Assembly (NCBI GenBank): GCA_964624165.1
Contig: CAZUWG010000001.1
Span: forward strand, 1 to 64,000
DNA length: 64,000 bases
Source of the DNA: OLB19 sp964624165
GTDB lineage: Bacteria; Patescibacteriota; Minisyncoccia; Phycocordibacterales; UBA918
Reading direction: 5' to 3'
This document shows positions 43,329-52,315 of the stretch, piece after piece. Position 1 is the stretch's first letter. Every line of letters begins with the position of its first letter. Below the pieces are notes generated by a model, which did not search any database, was not told where the DNA came from, and worked only from the letters and a program-made list of their open reading frames with translations. The translations under genes and the position numbers were made by a program.

Positions 43329-43913
43329 ATGGAAATTACATCAGAACACATCAAAGCATTGCGAGACGAAACTGGTATTTCAGTGATGCAGTGTAAAAAA
43401 GCACTTGAAGAAGCTGACGGCGATATGGAGAAGGCTCGCATCATACTCAAGAAGAAGCGTAAAGAAGCAGCTGACAAAAAATCTGACCGTGAGATTGGCG
43501 CGGGAGCAATCGGCTCATACGTACACAATACAAAAGAAGTGGCGGCAATCGTGAAGCTTGGTTGCGAAACGGACTTTGTAGCAAAAAATGAAGAATTTCT
43601 GGCACTTGCCAATGATATCGCTATGCATGTGGCGGCTTTAAACCCTGCGTTTCTTACACGGGAAGATGTAGATGAGGCTAAGACTACTGCGGCAAAAGCT
43701 GTATTTCAAGAAGAGGTGGCAGACAAGCCAGCAGAAATGCAAGAAAAAATTCTCGAAGGTAAGCTTGCGGCATATTTTAAAGAACAAATTCTTCTTGAGC
43801 AGCCGTTTATCAAAAATCCAGATATTACCATCGGTGATATGGTGAGCGGAGCTGTACAGAAATTTGGTGAAAATATCACTATCGCGAGTATAAGTCGTTT
43901 GGCAATTAAATAA
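43329..43913 (+). CDS. tsf: Elongation factor Ts, short form
   Basis: A 194-aa nucleotide-exchange factor for EF-Tu. It has the N-terminal UBA-like module (KALRDETGISVMQCKKALEEADGDMEKARIILKKK) and the core motif VKLGCETDFVAKNEEF. At 194 aa it has one dimerisation-core subdomain where E. coli (283 aa) has two. Operon with rpsB; the next ORF starts 3 nt after its stop. Confidence 0.94.
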   Translation: MEITSEHIKALRDETGISVMQCKKALEEADGDMEKARIILKKKRKEAADKKSDREIGAGAIGSYVHNTKEVAAIVKLGCETDFVAKNEEFLALANDIAMHVAALNPAFLTREDVDEAKTTAAKAVFQEEVADKPAEMQEKILEGKLAAYFKEQILLEQPFIKNPDITIGDMVSGAVQKFGENITIASISRLAIK

Positions 43914-43916
43914 TCC

Positions 43917-44333
43917 ATGACGACGGCGATCATTATCGCAGTAATAAGTGGTGGCGTTTTAGCGGCGCTCACGCATCTGTTCAGGCTTGAACAGAAGCGT
44001 GAGCGCCGCTTTCTTATGCCGGTGCGCGCTGTACTCGATCTGGTGGCAGAAAAAATGGCCAGCGCATATAGTACGATGGCGCACTTTTGTGGCAGTGGGA
44101 GACTTTGGCGTTATGGACGCTTCGTAGTACTTTTGTTTGTCGAGGGAGTGTTGTTATTATTGCACCGGCTTGAACAATTTCTCCTTCGGGTGCATCGTCG
44201 ACAAAACAAAACACTGCACACCACAACCGCATTTCGTAATGATGGCCATCTCGGTGAGGTCAGTGCTCATAAACGTGACACTGCACTCTCGCAAGAAGAG
44301 AAGGAGCGTTTGCGTGAAGAAATGTTGGAATAA
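43917..44333 (+). CDS. Small membrane protein after tsf
   Basis: Not recognised. A 138-aa ORF with an N-terminal span (TAIIIAVISGGVLAALTHLF), a basic segment, a second hydrophobic segment (about residues 67-82) and a charged helical tail ending EEKERLREEMLE. A long inverted repeat (43961-44010) lies in its 5' part and could end transcription from rpsB-tsf; a start at ATG 44015 just after that hairpin is an alternative. Membrane proteins of this size and topology occur in CPR, but the function is unknown. Confidence 0.6.
   Translation: MTTAIIIAVISGGVLAALTHLFRLEQKRERRFLMPVRAVLDLVAEKMASAYSTMAHFCGSGRLWRYGRFVVLLFVEGVLLLLHRLEQFLLRVHRRQNKTLHTTTAFRNDGHLGEVSAHKRDTALSQEEKERLREEMLE
43961..44010 (+). 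repeat. Long inverted repeat inside the post-tsf ORF
   Basis: AGCGGCGCTCACGC (43961-43974) pairs with 43997-44010. After one A.A mismatch TCTGTTCA pairs with TGAACAGA, loop GGCT: 22 of 23 positions pair. TTTCTT follows, so it could double as the tsf terminator. Confidence 0.85.
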
Positions 44334-44337
44334 ACGC

Positions 44338-44365
44338 TTGCAATTTCGTTAAAAATTGTAATAAT
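44338..44365 (+). promoter_or_regulatory. tRNA-Thr promoter
   Basis: TTGCAA (44338-44343) and TAATAAT (44359-44365), spacer 15-16 nt. A start near 44371 precedes the tRNA by ~25 nt. Confidence 0.55.
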
Positions 44366-44396
44366 GTCGTCACTCTCGTGGTCTAGAACCCTCAGA

Positions 44397-44469
44397 GCCA
44401 CCTTAGCTCAGTTGGTAGAGCAACGGATTTGTAACCCGTAGGTCGTCAGTTCGACTCTGACAGGTGGCT
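44397..44469 (+). tRNA. tRNA-Thr (anticodon TGT)
   Basis: A full cloverleaf: acceptor GCCACCT/AGGTGGC, D-arm GCTCAGTTGGTAGAGC, anticodon loop with TGT after ATT, and T-arm GTCAG/CTGAC with TTCGA. The discriminator base is T (44469) and CCA is not encoded. The flanking DNA extends the acceptor helix by 10 bp (44387-44396 with 44469-44478), followed by a short T-run. Confidence 0.96.
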
Positions 44470-44584
44470 CTGAGGGTTTTATATACGGTCCTATAAATAC
44501 CAGTAGTTGAGCATCCGGGCTACTTTTACGTTTTTGCGCCTTTTATTTCTCTTAAGATTGGCTATACTTTAACTACACGTCACT

Positions 44585-46150
44585 ATGTCTAAAGAAGCGC
44601 CCGCAACAGTAAACTTACTTCCGTACGCCCGTCGTGACGACTTTCATGTCGGCCGAGCCACCAATCTCACTGGGAGCGATCGAAGGTTTTATCGCTTTCT
44701 AGAAATTATTCCCGGAGTGGCTTCTTGGCTAACGCTCATTGGGATGGCACTTGCCTCCATCTTCGCGCCTTTTTTTGCCGCCTATTTCATTATTGGTTTT
44801 GCGGTCTATTGGGTATTGAAGACAGCATTTCTGTCTTGGCACCTTCGCTACAACTGGAAGCGATTGCGTCATCATATGAAGGTTGACTGGGCGGTAATGG
44901 TCGAGCGTTTTTCATTTGAACATATTCACCATGTGATTATTTTACCGTTCTATAAAGAGCCAGAAGAAATTATCGATGCGACCATTTCATCTCTGGCGGC
45001 GGCTCGGTACGATAAAAAATCTTTGATTGTAGTATTGGCAGCCGAAGAGCGCGCGGGTGAAGAAGCTCAGACGTTGGCAAAGCGTATGAAAGAAAAGTGG
45101 GGAGACACCTTCGGATATTTTCTTATTACGACCCACCCAGGCGATATTGCGGGTGAGGTGGCGGGCAAAGGCTCAAATGCTACCTGGGCGGCTGAGAAAG
45201 TCCGCACGAACGTACTTGATCCTCACGGCATACGCTACAACCATGTCCTGGTGTCTATTTTTGATATCGACACTGTTATTTACCCAGATTACTTCAATTG
45301 TCTCATTTGGCATTTTATGACGGCTGCACATCCTCTGAAGACTTCTTTTCAGCCAGTGCCAATTTTTAATAATAATATTTGGGACGCTCCAGCAGTGGCT
45401 CGTGTAGTAGCGATGAGTAGTACTTTTTGGGAAATGGTGCAGCAGGAGCGCCCCGAACGCATGGCGACATTTTCTTCTCACTCGGTGTCATTTCAAGCGC
45501 TCTATGAGGTAGGATATTGGCAAACCAATATGGTAAGTGAGGACTCGCGTATCTTTTGGAACCTCCTCATTGCCAACAACGGCAATTACCATGTCATTCC
45601 TCTTTCATATCCAGTATCAATGGACGCGAACGCCGCCCCAACGCTGTGGGGAACCGTAAAAAATGTCTACAAACAACATCGCCGCTGGACGTATGGTGTT
45701 GAAAACTTTTGTTACATCATTTTTCACTTTACAAAAAACAAACAGATTCCACTGGGGCGACGGATCAAGATTGGTTTTCAGCAGGCGGAGGGATATTGGT
45801 CTTTGGTTACCAATCCAATCATGTTGTTTATTTTGGGATGGGCGCCCATCTTCTTTGGTTCTCCCGAATTTCATCAAACCGTACTTTCGTACAATCTGCC
45901 TATATTAGTGCGCGACCTTCTGATGTTGGCGATGTTTGGGTTGGTGATCTCTTCGATTATCTCACTTACACTGCTACCGCCTAGACCAGATCATCGTAGC
46001 CGGTTTACCTACATAGTACTTGCGTTACAATGGATATTAGTTCCATTCACTATGATCGTCTTCAGCGCGTTGCCAGGCCTTGATGCCCAGACGCGGCTGA
46101 TGTTTGGAAAGTATATGGGTTTCTGGGTAACACCTAAAAATCGAACGTAA
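44585..46150 (+). CDS. Membrane glycosyltransferase, GT2 (cellulose-synthase-like)
   Basis: A 521-aa protein. Two N-terminal spans (about residues 44-82) precede a GT2 domain with VIILPFYKEPEEIIDATISSL, FDIDT (DxD), VSEDSR (ED) and QHRRW (the QxxRW acceptor motif). Three or four C-terminal spans follow. Such processive synthases polymerise a sugar and thread it through the membrane; the sugar is unknown. The next gene starts 4 nt later. Confidence 0.88.
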   Translation: MSKEAPATVNLLPYARRDDFHVGRATNLTGSDRRFYRFLEIIPGVASWLTLIGMALASIFAPFFAAYFIIGFAVYWVLKTAFLSWHLRYNWKRLRHHMKVDWAVMVERFSFEHIHHVIILPFYKEPEEIIDATISSLAAARYDKKSLIVVLAAEERAGEEAQTLAKRMKEKWGDTFGYFLITTHPGDIAGEVAGKGSNATWAAEKVRTNVLDPHGIRYNHVLVSIFDIDTVIYPDYFNCLIWHFMTAAHPLKTSFQPVPIFNNNIWDAPAVARVVAMSSTFWEMVQQERPERMATFSSHSVSFQALYEVGYWQTNMVSEDSRIFWNLLIANNGNYHVIPLSYPVSMDANAAPTLWGTVKNVYKQHRRWTYGVENFCYIIFHFTKNKQIPLGRRIKIGFQQAEGYWSLVTNPIMLFILGWAPIFFGSPEFHQTVLSYNLPILVRDLLMLAMFGLVISSIISLTLLPPRPDHRSRFTYIVLALQWILVPFTMIVFSALPGLDAQTRLMFGKYMGFWVTPKNRT

Positions 46151-46153
46151 TTT

Positions 46154-47278
46154 ATGCCACAAGAACCGCAAGTCCAACCACTTTCATATCAAGCACGTTC
46201 AAGATTTTTCTTGGGGGTAGCGGCCATCTTTGTGTTGGCTGTACCATTTTTGATTTTTTATGCGATTGGATACCGTTTTGACTTCTCAGATGAGCTGACC
46301 AATATTACGAGTGTGGGTGGGATGTTTGTCAGTAGTGATCTGGATCAAGTGACGATGTATATCGATGACAGTTTGGTGACTGATATGAGATTTTTTCAGA
46401 CTGCCGCCTATATCCAAAACCTGAAAGAAGGCATGCATAAAATTGTCGTTCAAGCTGACGGCACACAAGTATGGGTAAAGGAGCTTCCGGTCTTTCCTCA
46501 TATTGTGACTGAAGTACATAGCTTCAATATGCCTGCAACCACCACAATCCGTATCATTCCAAGACGTCTCAGCAATGGGGCTCCAACGGTGTCTAAGGAT
46601 GCCAAGGCGTTGTTTATGGAGCGTGAGGTGGTAGTGCAAAATGCCATCACTAGCACCACTACCGCCTCAGTGCTAACAGAAAATCCAGAATGGGTCTATC
46701 TCAATAAATTATTTACAGCGACATCTACTAACCCGACTGCTGAGAGCGGATTTCTTTTTGCAAGTGCAACCGAGCAAGCGACAAACACCGCTACAACAGC
46801 TACTACAACGCTGCGATTTGATACTACTGAATTATTCGAGAAGGATAATGCAGTGTTTGCGCGGTTTTTTGGTCCGGCTGATCGAGTGCCTCATTATTTC
46901 TGCGTTCGTCCAGAGAATGCTTCAAGCACCGAAGCTTACTATGGGACACATGTCAGAGAGGCTATTTTTTCTGAAAGCGGCACACTAAAAAAAGATATTT
47001 TTGAACAAAATGGTCGCTATTGCCGACGAGAAATTAAGATCGATAACCTACGCCAAGAAGTGATTGCTTTTAGTTTTATGCCAGATAGTCGCGACCATGT
47101 TTTGATGCATTTAAGTGACGGCCTCTATGTCGTGGAGATAGATGATCGAGCGTGGCAAAATACCCAGCGTATTTATACGGGCACTGACTTCAAAATGATG
47201 GTTGACGGTCGTCAGATATTCATTATGGAAGACAAAGTATTCTTTGAACTGGCGACCACAGTAGTAGTACAAAATTAG
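46154..47278 (+). CDS. Membrane-anchored PEGA-like protein
   Basis: A 374-aa protein with one N-terminal span (FFLGVAAIFVLAVPFLIFYAIGY) and an extracytoplasmic body. Residues ~45-115 resemble a PEGA-type beta domain (GGMFVSSDLDQVTMYIDD...NLKEGMHKIVVQADG). The rest is a beta-rich region resembling a propeller, without known signature. It is coupled to the GT2 gene and may support the synthase outside the membrane. Confidence 0.68.
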   Translation: MPQEPQVQPLSYQARSRFFLGVAAIFVLAVPFLIFYAIGYRFDFSDELTNITSVGGMFVSSDLDQVTMYIDDSLVTDMRFFQTAAYIQNLKEGMHKIVVQADGTQVWVKELPVFPHIVTEVHSFNMPATTTIRIIPRRLSNGAPTVSKDAKALFMEREVVVQNAITSTTTASVLTENPEWVYLNKLFTATSTNPTAESGFLFASATEQATNTATTATTTLRFDTTELFEKDNAVFARFFGPADRVPHYFCVRPENASSTEAYYGTHVREAIFSESGTLKKDIFEQNGRYCRREIKIDNLRQEVIAFSFMPDSRDHVLMHLSDGLYVVEIDDRAWQNTQRIYTGTDFKMMVDGRQIFIMEDKVFFELATTVVVQN

Positions 47279-47295
47279 AAGACAAGAGTATTTTC

Positions 47296-47304
47296 TGTTA
47301 GTAT
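47296..47304 (+). promoter_or_regulatory. pheS extended -10, leaderless
   Basis: TGTTAGTAT ends 7 nt before the ATG at 47312. It overlaps the alternative ATG at 47303, which therefore cannot be the start for this promoter. Confidence 0.5.
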
Positions 47305-47311
47305 GCAAGGT

Positions 47312-48028
47312 ATGCAAGAAGGACATCAACACCCGCTGACCCAAATGATCGCTGAAATAAATGGTATTTTTTCTGAGCTCGGCTTTGTCTTTGCGGAAGG
47401 GCCAGAAGCCGAGACCGCCGCCTACAACTTCGACAAGCTCAATGTCCCTGATGATCATCCGGCACGTGATATGCAAGACACTTTCTGGTTTCGTTCTGAT
47501 GATGTAAACGCGCCGACCGTGCTTCGCACCCAGACCTCTCCCGTACAGGTACGCTATCTTGAAGCACACGGCGCGCCAGCGCGCATCATTGTGCCAGGTA
47601 AAGTCTTTAGAAACGAAGCGACAGATGCCACACACGAAGCGCAGTTTTATCAGCTGGAAGGCTTGTATGTCGATAAGGGAGTGCATATGGGGCATCTCAA
47701 AGGTACGCTCGAGTTTTTCTTTGAGAGATTTTTCGGCGGAAAAACGGAAGTGAGGTTTCGCCCAAGTTTCTTCCCATTTGTTGAGCCTGGAGTTGAAGTA
47801 GATATGAAACTTTTAGAAAGTGAGAGTAAGCTGGCCGGAAAGTGGATTGAGATTATGGGGGCTGGAATGGTGCATCCACAAGTGCTCAAGAATGCCGGCA
47901 TTGATCCTGAAGTATATTCTGGATTTGCGTTCGGTATGGGGATCGACCGCTTGGCGATTATGAAGTATGGTATCGATGATATCCGGCACCTGTACACTGG
48001 TGACCTGCGGTTTGTCAATCAATTTTAG
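47312..48028 (+). CDS. pheS: Phenylalanine-tRNA ligase alpha subunit, short form
   Basis: A 238-aa class II catalytic subunit: GFVFAEGPEAETAAYNFDKLN, HPARDMQDTFW, LRTQTSPVQVR (motif 2), FYQLEGLYVDKG, RPSFFPFVEPGVEVD and GFAFGMGIDRLAI (motif 3). It lacks the ~90-residue N-terminal coiled coil of longer PheS proteins. pheT follows 5 nt later. Confidence 0.95.
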   Translation: MQEGHQHPLTQMIAEINGIFSELGFVFAEGPEAETAAYNFDKLNVPDDHPARDMQDTFWFRSDDVNAPTVLRTQTSPVQVRYLEAHGAPARIIVPGKVFRNEATDATHEAQFYQLEGLYVDKGVHMGHLKGTLEFFFERFFGGKTEVRFRPSFFPFVEPGVEVDMKLLESESKLAGKWIEIMGAGMVHPQVLKNAGIDPEVYSGFAFGMGIDRLAIMKYGIDDIRHLYTGDLRFVNQF

Positions 48029-48033
48029 TCTGT

Positions 48034-49971
48034 ATGATCGTTTCTTATAATTGGTTAAAAGAATATGTAGGGAGTGATTTACCGAGCCCGCAGGCGGTTG
48101 CGGATCTTTTGACGTTTCATAGTTTTGAAATTGAATCAGTGGAAGAAAAAGATACCGACACCTTGATTGACGTCGATGTGTTGCCAAATCGGGCTTCCGA
48201 CTGCCTCTGTCAACGCGGGATCGCTCGCGAGCTGGCTACACTTTTAGATAAAGAATTGGTCAATGATCCACTGACAGTGGAAGTCATGCAGAAAAAAACC
48301 GACGCTATCTCGGTCACTATTGAAGATAAGGAAGCTTGTCCTCGCTTCACGCTTTCACTGATTGAAGGAGTTACGGTCGGGCCCTCCCCACAATGGCTCG
48401 TTGAACGACTCTCGTCACTAGGGGTGCGGAGTATCAACAATCTGGTCGATGCGACGAATTACGTTATGTACGCGATTGGTCAGCCGACACATGTCTATGA
48501 CGCGGATGCCTTTCCCAAAACAAAAGATAAAAAGTACGGCGTCGCCATTCGATCGGCTCGCGAAGGGGAAGAAGTGGCACTTTTGGCGGAAAGCAACAAA
48601 GAAGGTGAACGCACCCTTGTCCTTAAGGGAGGGGAACTGCTTGTGGTCAATGAAGCGACCGATGTGGCTGTTGGTCTGGCTGGTGTCAAAGGTGGCACGT
48701 ATGCGGAGGTGACTGCAGACACAAAAAATATTCTCGTCGAAGCGGCGCATTTTAATCCATCATTGACTCGACGTACGGCGCGCGGTCTAGGGATCGTGAT
48801 TGACGCGAGCAAACGTTTTGAAAATGAGCCAGCCCGCGCCTTACCTGGTTATGCGCAAGCGGAACTCTGTGAGCTCATTGTGTCTATTGCGGGCGGTAAG
48901 TACATGGGTACTGTCGATGAATTTCCTTTTCCGTCTGTACCAAAAGAAGTAGTGGTACGACCAGAAAAAGCTCAGGCCCTTTTGGGAGTAGACCTTACTT
49001 TAGAAGACATGACAGCGCTTCTCTTGCGTACGGGAAGTAGTGTCAAAGAGAAAGATGGTACGCTGGTTTGCACTTCGCCGTTTGAGCGGACGGATCTTTT
49101 GATAGAGGAAGATTTTATTGAAGAAATTGGACGCATTTATGGTTATGATAAGGTAACGAGCGTTGTACCAAAGCAAGTGCCGCTGCAGGCAATCAATCAG
49201 CGTCATTACTACAGTGAGCGAGTGCGGCAGCTGCTCATAAAAGAGGGATTTTCTGAAGTCATTACATCCTCATTTCGTAAGAAGGATATGTTGCGGCTTC
49301 AAAACGCACTGGCTTCAGATAAAGGTTGTTTGCGCTCATCCTTGACCAAAAATCTGACCGAAGTGCTAGACAAAAACGCTGGCTTTGTAGATCTGTTAGG
49401 TGCTCATGACACGCGTGTGTTTGAGATTGGTACGGTCTTTGCTCCTGGAGATGGGGTAATAGTGGAGCATACAGCGCTCGCTCTTGGCGTGCGTCTCAAT
49501 CAGGCAGGGTATTCTGGTAAGGAAGATAAGGTCCTTAAGGCGGTACTTAGTTTGCTTGAGGAAGCACTGGGTGCAACTCCCGTGTGGTCTATTGAGAAGG
49601 GGGTGGCTGAGATCAACTTCGATGCCCTTATTTTTGAGCTCCCTATAATGACACAGTATGAAGTGGTGGAAGTGGGCGAGGCGGTGAAATACGAGCCATT
49701 TTCTGTGTATCAAGCGATGACGCGTGATATTGCAATGTGGGTGCCAGAGCATACAAAAAAGGACGCGATTGAAACGGTGCTTAAAAAACACGCCGGTACA
49801 CTTTGTGTGCGTATCACGCATGTCGATGAATTTAAAAAAGACGGGCGAGTGAGCCAGGCTTTTCGACTAGTCTTTCAGGCACCCGATCGAACGCTCACCG
49901 ATGAAGAGGTGAATGCAGTGATGGAGGCGGTGTACGCTGCAGTCGCGAAAGAGGGTTGGGAAGTGCGGTAG
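48034..49971 (+). CDS. pheT: Phenylalanine-tRNA ligase beta subunit lacking the OB-fold domain
   Basis: A 645-aa protein. It starts MIVSYNWLKEYVG and runs directly from the first helices into the B1/B5 region (DVDVLPNRASDCLCQRGIARELA), so the EMAP/OB-fold tRNA-binding insertion found in ~800-aa PheT is missing. B3/B4 editing-domain segments (NNLVDATNYVMYAIGQPTHVYDAD), B5 (EEIGRIYGYD) and the C-terminal ferredoxin-fold anticodon-binding domain (PFSVYQAMTRDIAMWVPE) are present. It forms the heterotetramer with PheS. Confidence 0.94.
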   Translation: MIVSYNWLKEYVGSDLPSPQAVADLLTFHSFEIESVEEKDTDTLIDVDVLPNRASDCLCQRGIARELATLLDKELVNDPLTVEVMQKKTDAISVTIEDKEACPRFTLSLIEGVTVGPSPQWLVERLSSLGVRSINNLVDATNYVMYAIGQPTHVYDADAFPKTKDKKYGVAIRSAREGEEVALLAESNKEGERTLVLKGGELLVVNEATDVAVGLAGVKGGTYAEVTADTKNILVEAAHFNPSLTRRTARGLGIVIDASKRFENEPARALPGYAQAELCELIVSIAGGKYMGTVDEFPFPSVPKEVVVRPEKAQALLGVDLTLEDMTALLLRTGSSVKEKDGTLVCTSPFERTDLLIEEDFIEEIGRIYGYDKVTSVVPKQVPLQAINQRHYYSERVRQLLIKEGFSEVITSSFRKKDMLRLQNALASDKGCLRSSLTKNLTEVLDKNAGFVDLLGAHDTRVFEIGTVFAPGDGVIVEHTALALGVRLNQAGYSGKEDKVLKAVLSLLEEALGATPVWSIEKGVAEINFDALIFELPIMTQYEVVEVGEAVKYEPFSVYQAMTRDIAMWVPEHTKKDAIETVLKKHAGTLCVRITHVDEFKKDGRVSQAFRLVFQAPDRTLTDEEVNAVMEAVYAAVAKEGWEVR

Positions 49972-49996
49972 CTAGTGTTGGCGTTGGGTAAAATAG

Positions 49997-50040
49997 AGGC
50001 CGGTGGCAAGCATGCGTGCACGCATGCTTGCCACCGGCCT
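49997..50040. terminator. Perfect 44-bp palindrome, pheT terminator
   Basis: AGGCCGGTGGCAAGCATGCG... (49997-50018) is followed without a spacer by its exact 22-nt reverse complement (50019-50040), then TTT. It is bordered by A/T-rich sequence and probably ends pheST transcription. Confidence 0.85.
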
Positions 50041-50128
50041 TTGCTAATATCGCACGAAATGCCGTACGGCGTCTGCTAAATACCGACTAATCATTTTTTC
50101 AAGTTGAGGCGACGACATAAGTAAAAAA

Positions 50129-50137
50129 TGCTATACT
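50129..50137 (+). promoter_or_regulatory. gyrB extended -10
   Basis: TGCTATACT gives a ~33-nt leader before the ATG at 50176. The leader ends AAGGAATTAC, where GGAATTA is exactly complementary to TAATTCC of the 16S tail. Confidence 0.55.
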
Positions 50138-50175
50138 AGGACATATTTTAGTCATAACGAGCAAGAAGGAATTAC

Positions 50176-52254
50176 ATGCCAGCCAAGAAAAACGAACCTA
50201 AGAAGGGGAATTACGACGCTTCATCCATCTCAGTCCTTGAAGGTCTCGAGCCAGTTCGTAAGCGCCCGGGGATGTATATCGGGACGACTGGTCCTGACGG
50301 ACTTCATCACCTTATTTGGGAAGTCTTTGATAACTCACGCGACGAAGCTATGGGTGGGTATGCTGATAGGGTAGAAGTCGCACTCTTGCCTGATGGCTAC
50401 ATTCGTGTGGTTGATAACGGTCGTGGGATTCCTGTTGACAAACATAAGCAAACGGGCGTTTCGGCTCTTGAAACTATTCTTACAGTACTACACGCCGGAG
50501 GTAAGTTTGGTGGGGATGATTCTGGCTATAAAGTCTCTGGTGGTCTTCATGGGGTGGGTGTATCGGTGGTCAATGCACTTTCGGTACACTTGATTGCAGA
50601 AGTGCACACCGGCGGCGGGTACTATATGCAAGAGTATAGTATCGGCAAGCCAAAGTATAAGGTAAAGAAAATCGGCTCGACCAAGCATCAAGGCACTATT
50701 ATTACCTTTAAGGCTGACGACACTATCTTTAAAGGTGGTATTGAGTATGACTACAAGCGCATCGTCAACCACCTTCGACAGCAAGCGTATTTGGTAAAGG
50801 GAATGCATATTACCGTTATTGACGCACGTGAAGTGGGTATGGAAGATGTGGCTAAGCTCGATCTACAAGGTAAACAATACCTGGCGGATGAGCATCTAGA
50901 AGCGCCTGCCATGACATTTTACTTTGAAGGAGGTCTTCGTTCGTTGGTGGCGTTTAATAACCATTATCAAAAGCCTGTCCACAAAAATATCTTTTATGTT
51001 GAAAAAGGCAGTGTGGAGGAGGCTTACGATAGTGCAGTGCAAACGGTTGAGATTGCGCTTCAGTATGTGGATGATATCTCGGCGCGTATTTCTGCATTTG
51101 CGAACAATATCTACAACGCCGAACACGGGACACATATTACGGGTTTCAAGACTGCGTTAACGCGTACTCTCAATAATTACGCAAAGAAAAATAACCTTAT
51201 CAAAGAAAAAGACGGCACCTTCAGCGGTGATGATGTTCTTGAGGGGATTACGGCCGTCGTTTCAGTCAAGATGCCGGAGATTCAGTTTGAAGGACAAACC
51301 AAAGGCAAGCTTGGATCAGTCGAAGCGAGAAGCGCAGTAGAGAGTGTATTTGCTGAGGCATTTTCTACCTTCCTCGAAGAAAATCCCGATGATGCAAAAG
51401 CGATTATCAACAAAGTGATTATTGCGGTAAAGGCTCGTAAAGCGGCGAAGGCTGCTAAGGATAGTGTGCTGCGAAAGGGTGCGCTGGAAGGCATGTCCCT
51501 CCCAGGGAAGCTGGCTGATTGTCAGAGTAAGCGGGCAGAAGATAGCGAGCTCTTTATTGTGGAGGGAGACTCGGCCGGCGGTAGCGCCAAGATGGGGCGT
51601 GATCGAAGAACGCAGGCTATTTTGCCATTGCGCGGAAAGATTCTCAATGTAGAAAGAGCCAGGATCGATAAAATGCTCGCGAGTGAACAGATTAAAAATC
51701 TCGTCATTGCACTTGGTACCGCGATCGGAGATGTGTTTGATGTGACAAAATTGCGTTATCATAAGATCATCATTGCTACCGACGCGGACGTAGATGGAGC
51801 GCATATCCGCACGCTTTTACTGACACTCTTTTTCCGTTATTTCAGGCCACTGATTGATGGAGGATTTATCTATATTGCACAGCCGCCGCTTTACAAGATT
51901 CAGCGCGGTAAGGAGACATGGTATGCATACACGGACGCGGAGAAGGTGGCGATTGTCGGCGAAGACATGGATGATGAGGTGGTGATAGAAGGCGAGGAAG
52001 ATGAGGAAGGGGAAGAAGTGAGTAAGAAAGCGGCTGGTAAATTTCGTATCCAACGTTACAAGGGACTTGGTGAAATGAACGCTGAAGAGCTCTCTGAGAC
52101 AACAATGAAAAAAGAAAATCGCATTTTAAAGCAGGTGACGATCGATGACGCACAGCTAGCTGATAAAGTGTTTGATATCCTGATGGGAACAGATGTGGCA
52201 GCAAGGAAGAGTTTTATCCAGAGTAATGCACAAAACGCGACTTTGGATATTTAG
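50176..52254 (+). CDS. gyrB: DNA gyrase subunit B
   Basis: A 692-aa type II topoisomerase ATPase subunit. It has the GHKL ATP site (VFDNSRDEAMGGYA, VVDNGRGIPVD, GGLHGVGVSVVNALS), the transducer QTKGKLGS-type lysine loop (EGQTKGKLGSVEARS), and the TOPRIM domain (ELFIVEGDSAGGSAKMGRDR, IIATDADVDGAHI) ending in FRIQRYKGLGEMNAEEL. An acidic insert (EDMDDEVVIEGEEDEEGEE) splits the C-terminal part. gyrA is not in the window; ParE is a less likely alternative. Confidence 0.93.
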   Translation: MPAKKNEPKKGNYDASSISVLEGLEPVRKRPGMYIGTTGPDGLHHLIWEVFDNSRDEAMGGYADRVEVALLPDGYIRVVDNGRGIPVDKHKQTGVSALETILTVLHAGGKFGGDDSGYKVSGGLHGVGVSVVNALSVHLIAEVHTGGGYYMQEYSIGKPKYKVKKIGSTKHQGTIITFKADDTIFKGGIEYDYKRIVNHLRQQAYLVKGMHITVIDAREVGMEDVAKLDLQGKQYLADEHLEAPAMTFYFEGGLRSLVAFNNHYQKPVHKNIFYVEKGSVEEAYDSAVQTVEIALQYVDDISARISAFANNIYNAEHGTHITGFKTALTRTLNNYAKKNNLIKEKDGTFSGDDVLEGITAVVSVKMPEIQFEGQTKGKLGSVEARSAVESVFAEAFSTFLEENPDDAKAIINKVIIAVKARKAAKAAKDSVLRKGALEGMSLPGKLADCQSKRAEDSELFIVEGDSAGGSAKMGRDRRTQAILPLRGKILNVERARIDKMLASEQIKNLVIALGTAIGDVFDVTKLRYHKIIIATDADVDGAHIRTLLLTLFFRYFRPLIDGGFIYIAQPPLYKIQRGKETWYAYTDAEKVAIVGEDMDDEVVIEGEEDEEGEEVSKKAAGKFRIQRYKGLGEMNAEELSETTMKKENRILKQVTIDDAQLADKVFDILMGTDVAARKSFIQSNAQNATLDI

Positions 52255-52268
52255 GTAGGTGGGGAGGC

Positions 52269-52303
52269 AAAAAAGCGGCGGGCCTTCGGCCCGCCGCTTT
52301 TTT
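52269..52303. terminator. Bidirectional intrinsic terminator
   Basis: AAAAAAGCGGCGGGCC (52269-52284), loop TTC, exact complement (52288-52303). It lies between convergent gyrB and the CARDB-like gene. Confidence 0.95.
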
Positions 52304-52315
52304 GTAGATACGTTG

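Noticed and set aside
50050..50121. 24-codon ORF on the minus strand (MSSPQLEKM...) between pheT and gyrB
   Set aside because: Too short to support, and no ribosome site or well-spaced -10 box.
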